A DNA stretch of 50,801 bases from Staphylococcus microti (lineage in GTDB: Bacteria > Bacillota > Bacilli > Staphylococcales > Staphylococcaceae). The stretch is from contig NZ_JXWY01000081.1 of NCBI RefSeq assembly GCF_000934465.1, positions 1 through 50,801 of the forward strand, in the 5' to 3' direction. The notes under the pieces are model-generated. The model was not told the origin of the DNA. It did not search any database and worked only from the letters and a program-made list of their open reading frames with translations. Positions 41,172-50,038 of the stretch are shown here, one piece after another (the stretch's first letter is position 1; each line of letters starts with the position of its first letter). Position numbers and translations under genes: made by a program.

Positions 41172-42268
41172 AATTAAAAACATTTCTAGATATTTTAAAC
41201 AACCAAGTCCCTTTTGACAGCGCAGAATCATGGGATAACGTCGGTTTATTAGTTGGCGATTCATCATGCAATGTTTCAGGTATCATGACTGCATTAGATT
41301 GTACTGCCGAAGTCGTTGATGAAGCGATAGAAAAAGGATGTAATACAATCGTAGCGCATCATCCACTTATTTTTAAAGGGATGCGTGCGATTACTGAAGA
41401 TGCCGGTTATGGCCGTATTATTTATAAACTCATTCAAAATAAAATCAATTTAATTGCAATGCATACAAATTTAGATGTGCATCCTCAAGGTGTAAATGCG
41501 ATGCTTGCCGAACACCTTGAACTACAATCATGTAAAATTTTATTACCTGAAACAACGGATTATTATAAAGTGCAAGTCTATATTCCAGAAACTGATGCCA
41601 CTGCATTTAAGCTTCAGCTCTCTAAACACGGTCTTGCAACAGAAGGCAACTACGAGCACGCATTTTTCAATACAAAAGGGCAAGGGCAATTTAAACCAGT
41701 CGGCGATGCACAACCACACATTGGTGCAATCGGTGAAATTAAGACGGTTGATGAAGTAAAAATTGAATTTATGATTGATGCGTCACAATATCAATTAGCA
41801 CAACAATTAATTAATCAACATCATCCTTACGAAACGCCTGTATATGACTTTTTACCTTTACAAAAAGAAATTCAACGTGGTTTAGGGATGATTGGTGAAT
41901 TATCTGAGCCGATGACTGTTGAGGCGTTCACAACACACGTTAAAAAGCAATTAAACATGCCAAGTGTGCGCTTTATTGGCAATAAGAATGCGGCGATCCA
42001 GACTGTCGCACTGATTGGAGGATCGGGCATAGGGTATGAAATGTCAGCAATGAAACAAGGTGCAGACATTTTCCTAACTGGTGATATTAAACATCACGAC
42101 GCCTTAGATGCTAAAACTGCAGGTATGAATTTATTAGATATTAATCATTACAGTGAATATGTCATGAAAGAAGGACTTGTCACCTTATTAAATCACTGGT
42201 TAGAACAGCAATTTGACGGTCGTATTTGCGCCTCAGAAACACATACCGATCCTTATCAATATATGTAA
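41168..42268 (+). CDS. Nif3-like dinuclear metal centre protein (YqfO type)
   Basis: A 366-residue NIF3-family protein with the metal ligands in VAHHPLIFKG and in AMHTNLD, and C-terminal GDIKHHDALDA. A PII/CutA-like domain is inserted (about 125-235), as in the staphylococcal YqfO structure. The family forms hexamers. Some annotations call it GTP cyclohydrolase type 2, but the true activity is not settled. It is coupled to trmK by an ATGA overlap, a near-universal pairing in Firmicutes. Confidence 0.9.
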   Translation: MKLKTFLDILNNQVPFDSAESWDNVGLLVGDSSCNVSGIMTALDCTAEVVDEAIEKGCNTIVAHHPLIFKGMRAITEDAGYGRIIYKLIQNKINLIAMHTNLDVHPQGVNAMLAEHLELQSCKILLPETTDYYKVQVYIPETDATAFKLQLSKHGLATEGNYEHAFFNTKGQGQFKPVGDAQPHIGAIGEIKTVDEVKIEFMIDASQYQLAQQLINQHHPYETPVYDFLPLQKEIQRGLGMIGELSEPMTVEAFTTHVKKQLNMPSVRFIGNKNAAIQTVALIGGSGIGYEMSAMKQGADIFLTGDIKHHDALDAKTAGMNLLDINHYSEYVMKEGLVTLLNHWLEQQFDGRICASETHTDPYQYM

Positions 42269-42271
42269 AAA

Positions 42272-42322
42272 AATATCCCCTTAGCTTTTGGCTATTTCGC
42301 AAAGGCGTAAGGGGATTTTCAA
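42272..42322. terminator. Bidirectional terminator between the Nif3-like gene and ispH
   Basis: ATCCCCTTA pairs with TAAGGGGAT, and the arms are flanked by A-runs on the left and TTTTCA on the right, so it can stop both converging transcripts. Confidence 0.8.
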
Positions 42323-42324
42323 TG

Positions 42325-43293
42325 TTATTCCATAATTTCAACTGGTTTTGCTTTTTTAATTTTAGGTAAGATTTTCTCAACAGGCACATGTGATGTTGTA
42401 TCATGTGTTGAAGGATCTAATGGGTCATATTGATTAAAAAAGTTAATCACTTCTTTAACAATTGGTGTTGGCGTAGACGCACCAGCAGTTACAGCCACCG
42501 TCTCAATACCATCCAACCATGACAAATCTAATTGTGAAATATCAGCAATACGGTATGAATTCGTATGCGCGATATCTTTAGACACTTGCGCTAAGCGGTT
42601 AGAGTTATTACTTTTCGGATCGCCGACAACGATAAGTAAGTCCGCTTCGCCAGCTTGATTTGCAACTGCTTCTTGACGCACTTGTGTCGCCTGACAAATC
42701 TCTTTATGCTGCTCGATATGCGGATACTTCACTTGCAATTCTTCCATCAAATGTAGTACGTCCCACTGTGACATCGTCGTTTGGTTCGTCACAATAAGTG
42801 GATAGTCATGTAAATTGTCCGGCAAGTCATTGACATCTTCTTTTGTTTCAACAAGATGCACAATGTCCGGTGCAACACCGACCGCACCTTCTGGCTCAGG
42901 ATGTCCTTTTTTACCGATATAAACAACGTGATAACCCGCCGCTTTCTTCTCTCTAATCAGTTCGTGAGTGTTTTCAACATCAGGGCACGTTGCATCGATA
43001 CACGTTAAACCTTTATCTCTTGCACGTTGTTTGACTTCAGGTGAGACACCATGCGCTGTAAAAATCACTGTGCCCGTTTCAATTTGTTCTAAAATTGTAA
43101 GTCGATTAGGACCATCTAAAGTAATAATCCCATCAGATTCGAATGCATCCGTTACATGTTTATTATGAACGATCATTCCAAGTATATATATCGGACGTGG
43201 TAAATTGGGGTCTAATGATGCATTGCGGGCAATCACCATTGCATCCACAACACCATAACAATAACCACGTGGTGTAATCTTAATTATTTCCAT
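42325..43293 (-). CDS. ispH: 4-hydroxy-3-methylbut-2-enyl diphosphate reductase
   Basis: A 322-residue [4Fe-4S] enzyme for the last step of the MEP isoprenoid pathway, giving IPP and DMAPP. The three cluster cysteines are in [24 protein letters not shown] and [17 protein letters not shown] and [10 protein letters not shown] are substrate motifs. I chose the ATG at 43293; a GTG three codons earlier (43302) sits only 3 bases from AGGAGG, while the ATG is 12 bases away, so the start is slightly uncertain. ispG lies on the same strand 6 kb on. Staphylococci also make isoprenoids by the mevalonate route in some species, but here the MEP genes are present. Confidence 0.93.
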   Translation of the reverse strand: MEIIKITPRGYCYGVVDAMVIARNASLDPNLPRPIYILGMIVHNKHVTDAFESDGIITLDGPNRLTILEQIETGTVIFTAHGVSPEVKQRARDKGLTCIDATCPDVENTHELIREKKAAGYHVVYIGKKGHPEPEGAVGVAPDIVHLVETKEDVNDLPDNLHDYPLIVTNQTTMSQWDVLHLMEELQVKYPHIEQHKEICQATQVRQEAVANQAGEADLLIVVGDPKSNNSNRLAQVSKDIAHTNSYRIADISQLDLSWLDGIETVAVTAGASTPTPIVKEVINFFNQYDPLDPSTHDTTSHVPVEKILPKIKKAKPVEIME

Positions 43294-43625
43294 AGATTTC
43301 ACGAACCTCCTTCAAACATTTATTATAGCAACATATATGCCCGTTTAAAAGAAAAGGGGTTGATGTTCTAAAATCATTTATACTTATGATCCGTTGCACT
43401 TTTAATTTGCATATTCAAAAATCAGATGCTTGCTACTTAAGTCTGACAAAGACCTTTCTATCTGACTGTTCATTCTACAGGCAACTTTTCCACATATATT
43501 CTTAACAAATTTCACGATAAATATCCTCAAAATACTTTGATTTCTAATACATTGTCACATTGTTTATTTTCTTTATGCTTTATTTCATTTATAATATAGA
43601 GATGAATCTTTAAGGAGGCCAAACA
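43294..43625. other. Divergent intergenic region between ispH and the helicase gene
   Basis: On the minus strand TGCTATAAT (43330-43322), an extended -10, serves ispH. On the plus strand TATAAT (43590-43595) and AAGGAGG serve the helicase gene; I see no strong -35 for either. The middle (43360-43560) is AT-rich and I find no gene, RNA or clear hairpin in it. Confidence 0.5.
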
Positions 43626-44969
43626 ATGGCAAAGCATCCATTTGAGCAATTTAACTTTGACTCGGACATATTAGCGGCAATAGACGCATTAAATTTTAAA
43701 CAACCAACTGATATACAACAACGTGTTATTCCGAAAATGATGAAAAAAACAAACTTAATCGGGCAATCACAAACAGGGACAGGGAAGTCACATGCATTCT
43801 TACTTCCGTTGTTCCATCAAATCGCTCCAAACGTAACGGAGCCACAAGCCATTATCGTTGCGCCAACACGTGAGTTAGCGACACAGCTACATCATGCAGC
43901 ATTACAACTAGCAGAACACAAACAAGGTGTCAAAGTCAGCTTATTTATCGGCGGCACAGATTTTGAAAAAGATAAACAAAAAACAACGATTCAACCGCAA
44001 CTGATTATTGGAACACCGACGCGTATTAATGACTTGGCGAAAATCGGCGCATTACACGTTCATCTTGCGCATTACTTAGTCGTGGACGAAGCAGATTTAA
44101 TGATTGATCTTGGCTTGATTCAAGAAGTCGATCAAATCGCTGCACGCCTTGATGACGATACTAAAATGGCGGTATTCAGTGCAACCATTCCGAAGTCACT
44201 GCATCCATTTCTTAATAAATATTTGGAAAATCCAGCGTTTATTGAAGTTAAAACAACATCAAAAAATAAGAGCAGCATTGAATTTTACCTTATTCCTACG
44301 CGTGGATCAGCAAAAATTGAAAAAACAATCGAATTAATTCATACATTAAATCCATATCTCGGTATTATTTTCTGTAATAGTCGTGAAAATGCAGATCATT
44401 TGGCACAACAATTGACTGCTGAAGGAATTCAAGTCGGCATGATTCACGGTGGCTTATCTCCTCGTGAACGTAAGCAACAAATGAAACGTATTCGTAACTT
44501 GGAATTCCAATATGTCATTGCGAGTGATTTAGCATCACGTGGTATTGATATTGAAGGCGTTAGTCATGTCATTAACTTTGATGTACCTAAAGATATCGAC
44601 TTCTTCACTCACCGTGTCGGCCGTACGGGACGTGGTAACTATAAAGGTATCGCCATTACGCTTTATACACCTGATGAAGAGACTTTAATTCATCAAATCG
44701 AAGCCAAAGGCTACCATTTTGAAAATGTAGATGTAAAAAATGGGGAATTAGTACCAATCAAAGCCCACAATACACGTCGTTTACGCCAAAAGCAGGACGA
44801 TCATATTACGCAACAGGTGAAACATAAAGTAAAAAGAAATAAAAAGAAAGTTAAACCAGGCTATAAGAAAAAGTTCAATCAGGAACTTGAAAATCTGAAA
44901 CGCCAAGAAAAACGTCAATTTAGCAAACGTAAAAATCGTCAAGCACGTAAAAGTAAAAAGCAAAGGTAG
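43626..44969 (+). CDS. cshB: DEAD-box RNA helicase CshB
   Basis: A 447-residue ATP-dependent RNA helicase of the YqfR/CshB type. Motifs in order: Q motif FNFDSDILAAI, Walker A SQTGTGKS, PTRELAT, VDEADLMID (DEAD), SATIP, ASDLASRGID and HRVGRTGR. The C-terminal tail is very rich in Lys and Arg (about 395-447), a likely RNA-binding extension. An AAGGAGGCC ribosome binding site precedes it. nfo follows 9 bases later. Confidence 0.92.
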   Translation: MAKHPFEQFNFDSDILAAIDALNFKQPTDIQQRVIPKMMKKTNLIGQSQTGTGKSHAFLLPLFHQIAPNVTEPQAIIVAPTRELATQLHHAALQLAEHKQGVKVSLFIGGTDFEKDKQKTTIQPQLIIGTPTRINDLAKIGALHVHLAHYLVVDEADLMIDLGLIQEVDQIAARLDDDTKMAVFSATIPKSLHPFLNKYLENPAFIEVKTTSKNKSSIEFYLIPTRGSAKIEKTIELIHTLNPYLGIIFCNSRENADHLAQQLTAEGIQVGMIHGGLSPRERKQQMKRIRNLEFQYVIASDLASRGIDIEGVSHVINFDVPKDIDFFTHRVGRTGRGNYKGIAITLYTPDEETLIHQIEAKGYHFENVDVKNGELVPIKAHNTRRLRQKQDDHITQQVKHKVKRNKKKVKPGYKKKFNQELENLKRQEKRQFSKRKNRQARKSKKQR

Positions 44970-44978
44970 GGTATCAAG

Positions 44979-45869
44979 ATGTTAATTGGATCTCATGTCT
45001 CAATGAGCGGTAAAAAAATGTTACAAGGATCAGCGGAAGAGGCACATAGTTATGGTGCTTCTACGTTTATGATTTATACAGGTGCACCACAGAATACGCG
45101 CCGTAAACCGATTGAAGAGCTAAATATTGAAGCAGGACAAGCTGCGATGAAAGATTATGGTTTATCAAATATTGTCGTGCATGCACCGTATATTATTAAT
45201 ATTGCAAATACGAACAAACCAGAAGTGTTCCAACTCGGTGTCGAATTCTTACAAAATGAAATTGAACGTACTGAACAAATAGGCGCACGTGATATTGTAT
45301 TACACCCTGGTGCGCATGTAGGTGCGGGTGCTGAAGCAGGTATTAAGCGTATTATTGAAGGTTTAAACGAAGTACTGACAAATGATAACAACGTACGTAT
45401 CGCTTTGGAAACAATGGCAGGTAAAGGGTCAGAAGTCGGACGTACTTTTGAAGAAATTGCACAAATTATTGATGGCGTTCATAATAACGATCGCTTATCT
45501 GTCTGTTTAGACACGTGTCATATTCACGATGCGGGATATGACGTTGTGAATGACTTTGACGGTGTACTGAACTCATTCGATAAAATTGTTGGCGTCGACC
45601 GCATTAAAGTTGTCCACGTGAATGACAGTAAAAATCCTGTTGGTGCGCATAAAGACCGTCATGAAAATATCGGTTTTGGACATATTGGTTTTGATGCTTT
45701 GAACTACGTTGTTCACCACGACCAATTCAAAGATATTCCTAAAATTTTAGAAACACCTTATGTCGGAGAAGACAAAAAGAACAAAAAAGCACCATATGCA
45801 TATGAAATTGAAGCATTCCTCAATCAAAAATTCGATCCGGATATGAAAAATAAAATTTTAACAAAGTAA
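44979..45869 (+). CDS. nfo: Endonuclease IV
   Basis: A 296-residue AP endonuclease of base excision repair, cutting 5' of abasic sites. The trinuclear zinc ligands are in [67 protein letters not shown] (here VHVNDSK...KDRHENIG) and ETPYVGEDK. The TIM-barrel length is normal. A TAGGGTATC ribosome binding site is weak. A terminator follows. Confidence 0.94.
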   Translation: MLIGSHVSMSGKKMLQGSAEEAHSYGASTFMIYTGAPQNTRRKPIEELNIEAGQAAMKDYGLSNIVVHAPYIINIANTNKPEVFQLGVEFLQNEIERTEQIGARDIVLHPGAHVGAGAEAGIKRIIEGLNEVLTNDNNVRIALETMAGKGSEVGRTFEEIAQIIDGVHNNDRLSVCLDTCHIHDAGYDVVNDFDGVLNSFDKIVGVDRIKVVHVNDSKNPVGAHKDRHENIGFGHIGFDALNYVVHHDQFKDIPKILETPYVGEDKKNKKAPYAYEIEAFLNQKFDPDMKNKILTK

Positions 45870-45878
45870 TTAAAAGGG

Positions 45879-45926
45879 AACTATACATTGATAGAAAATC
45901 ATTCTGTTAATGTGTAGTTTTCATTT
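45879..45926 (+). terminator. Intrinsic terminator after nfo
   Basis: AACTATACATT (45879-45889) pairs with AATGTGTAGTT (45909-45919), with one wobble, followed by TTCATTTG. Confidence 0.7.
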
Positions 45927-45931
45927 GTTTC

Positions 45932-45978
45932 GAGTCGTAAACATTACTATTTACATTTAAGGTTCGGGCGTATATAGT
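45932..45978 (+). promoter_or_regulatory. Promoter of the zinc uptake operon with a candidate Zur operator
   Basis: TTTACA (45950-45955), 17 bases, TATAGT (45973-45978) is a good sigma-A promoter. It is preceded and overlapped by GTAAACATTACTATTTAC (45937-45954), a partial palindrome (GTAA...TTAC) of Zur-box character. A Zur-family repressor is the last gene of this operon. The operator is a candidate only, and the match to the known Zur consensus is partial. Confidence 0.45.
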
Positions 45979-45992
45979 AATATTGAGGTGAA

Positions 45993-46766
45993 ATGATAAT
46001 GCAACCTGTATTTGAGTTAAAAGATATTGACTTTTATTTTGAAAATAAAAAAGTGTTAGAGAATATCAATATTCGTATTAATAAAGGGGAATTTTTAGCC
46101 ATTGTTGGTCCAAATGGCGCGGGCAAATCAACATTGTTGAAGCTTATTCTTGGACTACTACCGATTCAAAAAGGGGAAATTTTTGTAGATGGCATTGCAT
46201 ATCATAAAAGTCTGACGTCAGATAAAATAAGCTATGTTTCACAAAAAGCATCAGCAGTTACAGCGGGTTTCCCAGCAACTGTGAATGAAGTCATTCTTAG
46301 TGGGTTAACACGTCAAAAACGTCTGTTCAGATGGTTTAATAAGCAAGATCAACAAAAAGTAGACCAAGTGTTGGAACGTCTGAACATCAGCCATTTAAAA
46401 AATAAAAATATTGCTGAATTATCAGGCGGTCAGCAACAGCGTGTCTTAATTGCGAGAGCCCTTGTCAGCAATCCAACCGTCCTTATTTTAGATGAGCCAA
46501 CAAACGGGATTGATGCGAAACATGTCGGCGAATTTTATAATACATTGGATAGTTTGAAGAAAGAAGGCGTAACAATTATTTTAGTGACACATGATATTGG
46601 TGTTGTAGCAGATACAGCAACTGAAGTCGCGTGTATCAACAAGCACTTACATTTTCATGGGACAGCACATGAATTTAAGTCGCTTGATGAAGTTGAAATT
46701 TCAAAAATATATGGTCATCCGATTAAATTCGTTGACCATAAACACGATAGGGATTGTTGTTTATGA
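45993..46766 (+). CDS. znuC: Zinc ABC transporter ATP-binding protein
   Basis: A 257-residue ABC ATPase for zinc import (AdcC/MreA type). Walker A is VGPNGAGKSTLL near residue 45. The signature is LSGGQQQRVLIA and Walker B is VLILDEPTNG, followed by VTHDIG. The C-terminus is His/Cys-rich (HDRDCCL), which fits metal handling. Two ATGs compete (45993 and 45999), 4 and 10 bases after GAGG. No solute-binding protein gene is in this operon. It overlaps znuB by 4 bases. Confidence 0.92.
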   Translation: MIMQPVFELKDIDFYFENKKVLENINIRINKGEFLAIVGPNGAGKSTLLKLILGLLPIQKGEIFVDGIAYHKSLTSDKISYVSQKASAVTAGFPATVNEVILSGLTRQKRLFRWFNKQDQQKVDQVLERLNISHLKNKNIAELSGGQQQRVLIARALVSNPTVLILDEPTNGIDAKHVGEFYNTLDSLKKEGVTIILVTHDIGVVADTATEVACINKHLHFHGTAHEFKSLDEVEISKIYGHPIKFVDHKHDRDCCL

Positions 46767-47623
46767 TTGATGCATTATTAAATTTTGAATTTATTAGGTA
46801 TTCATTTATTAGTGGGATCCTGATAGGTTTGATTGCACCGTTAATAGGGACATTTATTGTTGTACGTAGGCTGTCACTCATTGCAGACGCTTTGAGTCAT
46901 GTCACTTTAGGTGGGATTTCATTCGGCATGTTTTTAATTTCTGCCGTACCGCTCTTTGTGAATATTAACCCAATATGGACGGGGATTCTTTTTTCCATTA
47001 TTGGGGCGCTTTTAATCGAAAAACTACGCAGTTCTTACAAAAATTATCAAGAAATTGCCATTCCGATTATTATGAGTACAGGGATTGGTTTAAGTGCGAT
47101 TTTTATCTCACTAGCAGACGGATTTAACCAAGAACTCGTAGGGCTTTTATTCGGTTCGATTAGTGCTGTGTCACTCAGCGATTTAGTAACAATTATTATT
47201 ATCACTGTGCTCGTCCTATTATTTATCTTGCTATTTTATAAAGAACTATTTATTTTGTCATTTGACGCAGAATATAGCCAAGTAATCGGTATTCCGAAAT
47301 GGATCCAATTTTTATTTATCGTTATCGTTGCACTTGTTATTTCAGCATCGATGCGTGTGATTGGTGTCTTATTAGTAAGCGCATTGATTACATTACCCGT
47401 GGCGATTGCGATGCGTTGGACAAAGGGCTATAAGCAGTTTATTGTAATGAGTATTTTAATCGGTGAATTTTCTGTTATATCAGGCTTGATAACTGCCTTT
47501 TATTTGAATATCTCACCGGGTGGAATTATTGTTGTAATACTCGTCCTTATGCTATGTCTTACAATGATTTATCAAGCACTTGCAAAAGGGCGCGTTAAAG
47601 GAGTGAAAGCGAATGGAAACTAA
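46763..47623 (+). CDS. znuB: Zinc ABC transporter permease
   Basis: A 286-residue ABC-3 family permease with about eight membrane segments. Family features are [17 protein letters not shown] near residue 37 and [20 protein letters not shown] near residue 205. The ATG at 46763 overlaps the znuC stop (ATGA). The 3' end overlaps zur by 11 bases, so the three genes are one translational unit. Confidence 0.92.
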   Translation: MIDALLNFEFIRYSFISGILIGLIAPLIGTFIVVRRLSLIADALSHVTLGGISFGMFLISAVPLFVNINPIWTGILFSIIGALLIEKLRSSYKNYQEIAIPIIMSTGIGLSAIFISLADGFNQELVGLLFGSISAVSLSDLVTIIIITVLVLLFILLFYKELFILSFDAEYSQVIGIPKWIQFLFIVIVALVISASMRVIGVLLVSALITLPVAIAMRWTKGYKQFIVMSILIGEFSVISGLITAFYLNISPGGIIVVILVLMLCLTMIYQALAKGRVKGVKANGN

Positions 47624-48020
47624 AAAAGCTATTCAATTACTCAAAGATGAAGGACACAAATATACAGATAAACGTCGAGATATGATTGACATCTTTGTTA
47701 AAGAAGATAAATATATCAACGCAAAACATGTTCAAAAATTGATGAATGACACATACCCAGGTATTTCGTTTGATACGATTTATCGCAACCTGCATTTATT
47801 CAAAACTTTGGGTATTATTGAAGGAACAGAGTTAGATGGTGAAATGAAATTTAGAATCGCTTGTACGAATCACCATCATCATCATTTTATTTGTAAATCT
47901 TGTGGCGATACGAAAGTGATTGATTATTGTCCAATGACTGAAATCAAAAAGTCATTACCAGAAGTTGAAATTGAAATGCATAAACTTGAAGTATACGGCA
48001 TCTGTGAAAAATGTCGTTAA
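47613..48020 (+). CDS. zur: Fur-family zinc uptake repressor
   Basis: A 135-residue Fur-family repressor. The winged helix has [15 protein letters not shown]. The metal region carries [15 protein letters not shown], with two Cys of the structural zinc site, and GICEKCR at the end supplies the other two. Coupling to znuC-znuB identifies it as Zur rather than Fur or PerR. An AAAGGAG ribosome binding site lies inside znuB. It should repress this operon when zinc is high. Confidence 0.92.
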   Translation: METKKAIQLLKDEGHKYTDKRRDMIDIFVKEDKYINAKHVQKLMNDTYPGISFDTIYRNLHLFKTLGIIEGTELDGEMKFRIACTNHHHHHFICKSCGDTKVIDYCPMTEIKKSLPEVEIEMHKLEVYGICEKCR

Positions 48021-48021
48021 A

Positions 48022-48067
48022 AAATAAGCTTTGTAGGCACAATTCACGCTTACAAAGCTTATTTTAT
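48022..48067 (+). terminator. Intrinsic terminator of znuC-znuB-zur
   Basis: AATAAGCTTTGTA pairs with TACAAAGCTTATT over 13 bases around a 17-base loop, followed by TTATT. Confidence 0.9.
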
Positions 48068-48131
48068 TGCCAACTTCTGTAATAGATAGATCATTAAAAG
48101 TAGCTCATATGCGTAGGAGAAATAGCTGGTT

Positions 48132-48220
48132 ATGTCGAAGCGTACAATCTTGATGAGTTGTGTGCTTTTCAGTACCATCGATTCTTTATTGCTCGCTTTC
48201 CTGCAAGGCGTCTCACAATA
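48132..48220 (+). repeat. Intergenic repeat, copy B
   Basis: AAGCGTACAATCTTGATG (48138-48155), then AGTTGTGTGCTTTTCAGTAC, match copy A (33741 on) with two changes and one deletion. About 30 bases later GGCGTCTCACAATAGAAA matches the second half of copy A. Copy B lacks about 60 bases of the middle of copy A. The rest of this gap (48221-48393) holds nothing I can identify. Confidence 0.6.
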
Positions 48221-48393
48221 GAAATAATTTCTTCATGAGTCTAAAACATAATAGGTCTTTTCAGCTATTGCGTAACGTTTATGCAACATAAGATGTTATA
48301 GCTGTCCTTAAAACTTAAAAGATACGCTAAGCTGTCTCTAGATGTGTTTATATGTTTTGACTGACTTCAATTTAAGTTTGCCATATAAATGCT

Positions 48394-48430
48394 AAAAAAA
48401 GTGAGACAGCACATGCCATCCCACTTTATA
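48394..48430 (-). terminator. Intrinsic terminator of ispG
   Basis: On the minus strand AAGTGGGATGGCA pairs with TGCTGTCTCACTT using several wobble pairs and is followed by seven T. Confidence 0.75.
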
Positions 48431-48432
48431 TA

Positions 48433-49533
48433 TTATTGTACTGCTTTTTTGTAGTTTTCTTCCCATTCAGCAGCTAATTTATCAATTTCCATTTTTAATT
48501 CATCTACCATTGTTTCTTCAGGCACTTTACGTACAGTTTTACCTTTCATAAACAAGAGACCTTCGCCACGTGCACCAGCGATACCAATATCCGCTTCACG
48601 TGCTTCACCCGGACCATTTACTGCACATCCAAGTACCGCCACTTTCAATGGTACTTGAAGTTTTTCGATATAATCTTCAACTTCATTCGCAATAGAAATC
48701 AAGTCAATTTCGATACGGCCACAAGTTGGGCAAGCGATTAATGTTGCTGCGTTACTTGCAAGACCGAATGCTTTTAACAATGATTTCGCAACTTTCACTT
48801 CTTCTACTGGATCCGCTGATAATGAGATTCGGCATGTATTACCGATACCCAATGCTAAAATTGCACCAAGACCTGCAGATGATTTGACTGTACCGTTAAA
48901 TAAAGTACCACTTTCTGTAATACCTAAATGTAGTGGATAGTCAAATGCTTGTGCCGCTTTTGTATAAGCTTCGATTGCTAAGTTTACGTCACTTGCTTTC
49001 ATTGACACGATAATATCATGGAAATCAAGGTCTTCTAAAATTTTAATATGATGTAACGCACTTTCTACCATACCGTCAGCAGTAGGGTAGCCATATTTTT
49101 TTAAGATATGTTTTTCTAATGAACCAGCGTTAACACCGATACGAATTGGAATCCCTTTTTTCTTACAAGCTTCAACGACTGCTTCTACTTTTTCGCGTCT
49201 TCCGATGTTACCCGGATTGATACGAATCTTATCGGCACCGTTTTCAATCGCGATCAATGCTAATTTATAATTAAAATGAATATCTACTACGAGCGGAATA
49301 TTAATTTGTGCTTTTATATCTTTAATGGCATGTGCATCTTCTTCATTCGGACATGCTACACGAACGATTTGACAACCAGCTTCTTCTAAACGCTTAATTT
49401 CAGCAACAGTTGCTTCTACATCATGGGTTTTTGTCGTTGTCATACTTTGAATAACAACCTCATCAGAACCACCAATAGTTAAATTACCAACTTTGACAGG
49501 TCGTGTATTTTTACGATGTGTAATTTCAGACAT
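48433..49533 (-). CDS. ispG: 4-hydroxy-3-methylbut-2-en-1-yl diphosphate synthase
   Basis: A 366-residue [4Fe-4S] enzyme of the MEP pathway acting just before IspH. The N-terminal TIM barrel begins at [19 protein letters not shown]. The C-terminal cluster domain has [11 protein letters not shown] and [19 protein letters not shown], with three Cys. The ATG follows AAAGGAGTTTCTAAC. A putative promoter on the minus strand is TTGAAT (49639-49634), 18 bases, TATAAT (49615-49610). Confidence 0.94.
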   Translation of the reverse strand: MSEITHRKNTRPVKVGNLTIGGSDEVVIQSMTTTKTHDVEATVAEIKRLEEAGCQIVRVACPNEEDAHAIKDIKAQINIPLVVDIHFNYKLALIAIENGADKIRINPGNIGRREKVEAVVEACKKKGIPIRIGVNAGSLEKHILKKYGYPTADGMVESALHHIKILEDLDFHDIIVSMKASDVNLAIEAYTKAAQAFDYPLHLGITESGTLFNGTVKSSAGLGAILALGIGNTCRISLSADPVEEVKVAKSLLKAFGLASNAATLIACPTCGRIEIDLISIANEVEDYIEKLQVPLKVAVLGCAVNGPGEAREADIGIAGARGEGLLFMKGKTVRKVPEETMVDELKMEIDKLAAEWEENYKKAVQ

Positions 49534-49609
49534 GTTAGAAACTCCTTTATAACAATTTTAAAAATTGAAAATGCACTTTGACAGGCTATTCTTTTCAACG
49601 TTAGTATTC

Positions 49610-49639
49610 ATTATACAATATCGATAGGGCGATATTCAA
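49610..49639 (-). promoter_or_regulatory. Promoter of ispG
   Basis: TTGAAT, 18 bases, TATAAT on the minus strand, giving a leader of about 70 bases. The perfect -10 box is the main support. Confidence 0.6.
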
Positions 49640-49682
49640 AACAATGAACTGTTTTATATGACTTTTTATGTTTAACTTAGTT

Positions 49683-49780
49683 TAGGCAGAAGTCGCCCAT
49701 CCTCTAGGCGGGTGATGAATGCCGGCCAGTATATTGGTTACTTTTGGTAACTTGAAAATTGATATACATGGCGAATTGCC
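49683..49780 (+). other. Hairpins resembling IS200/IS605 end or guide-RNA scaffold sequence
   Basis: AGTCGCCCATCCTCTAGGCG contains CGCC (49694-49697) pairing with GGCG (49707-49710), followed by GGTGATGAATGCC. A second hairpin is GTTAC (49737-49741) with GTAAC (49747-49751). Stem-loops of this sort occur at IS200/IS605 ends and at the 3' end of TnpB guide RNAs. Which of the two this is, or whether it is a leftover from another copy, I cannot decide. The similarity is judged by eye. Confidence 0.35.
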
Positions 49781-49787
49781 TTTTTGT

Positions 49788-49821
49788 TTTACTTATGTTA
49801 TTTTCAGTTTACATAAGTAAA
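49788..49821 (+). repeat. Perfect 11-bp hairpin upstream of the tnpA remnant
   Basis: TTTACTTATGT (49788-49798) and ACATAAGTAAA (49811-49821) are exact reverse complements around a 12-base loop. A subterminal hairpin just ahead of tnpA is expected at the left end of IS200/IS605 elements, where TnpA recognises it. It may also shield tnpA translation. Confidence 0.55.
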
Positions 49822-49835
49822 GCGTTAGTATAACA

Positions 49836-50022
49836 ATGGCATTAGATACAAATAGTCATTTAGAATCCCTTCTTCACTATCCTCTTATTTTGGCAACGAA
49901 ATAGCGTAGACAAGTAATTGATAATGAAATATCTGATTACTTTAGTTGCGTGGCATTATGATAAAGACCCTATACACATTATGTTCAAAGTTTCCCCCAA
50001 TCAAGCGAATAATCATAAATAG
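49836..50022 (+). pseudogene. tnpA: Decayed IS200/IS605 transposase remnant
   Basis: The start MALDTNSHLES resembles Y1 transposase TnpA. The frame hits a stop (TAG, 49902-49904) where TnpA normally has KYRRQV, continues as RRQVIDNEISDY, stops again at 49959, then in another frame reads DKDPIHIMFKVSPN before a final TAG (50020-50022). The HUH motif expected as DHIHIMF has lost its first His (Pro here). Only about 60 codons remain of about 130, and the catalytic Tyr region is gone. It is dead. tnpB begins 16 bases later. Confidence 0.8.
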
Positions 50023-50038
50023 ATAGGTGGTGTATCTA

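Noticed and set aside
48221-48393. Possible small gene or RNA between zur and ispG
   Set aside because: No frame with a ribosome binding site, no promoter-terminator pair, and no conserved structure that I can see beyond repeat copy B.
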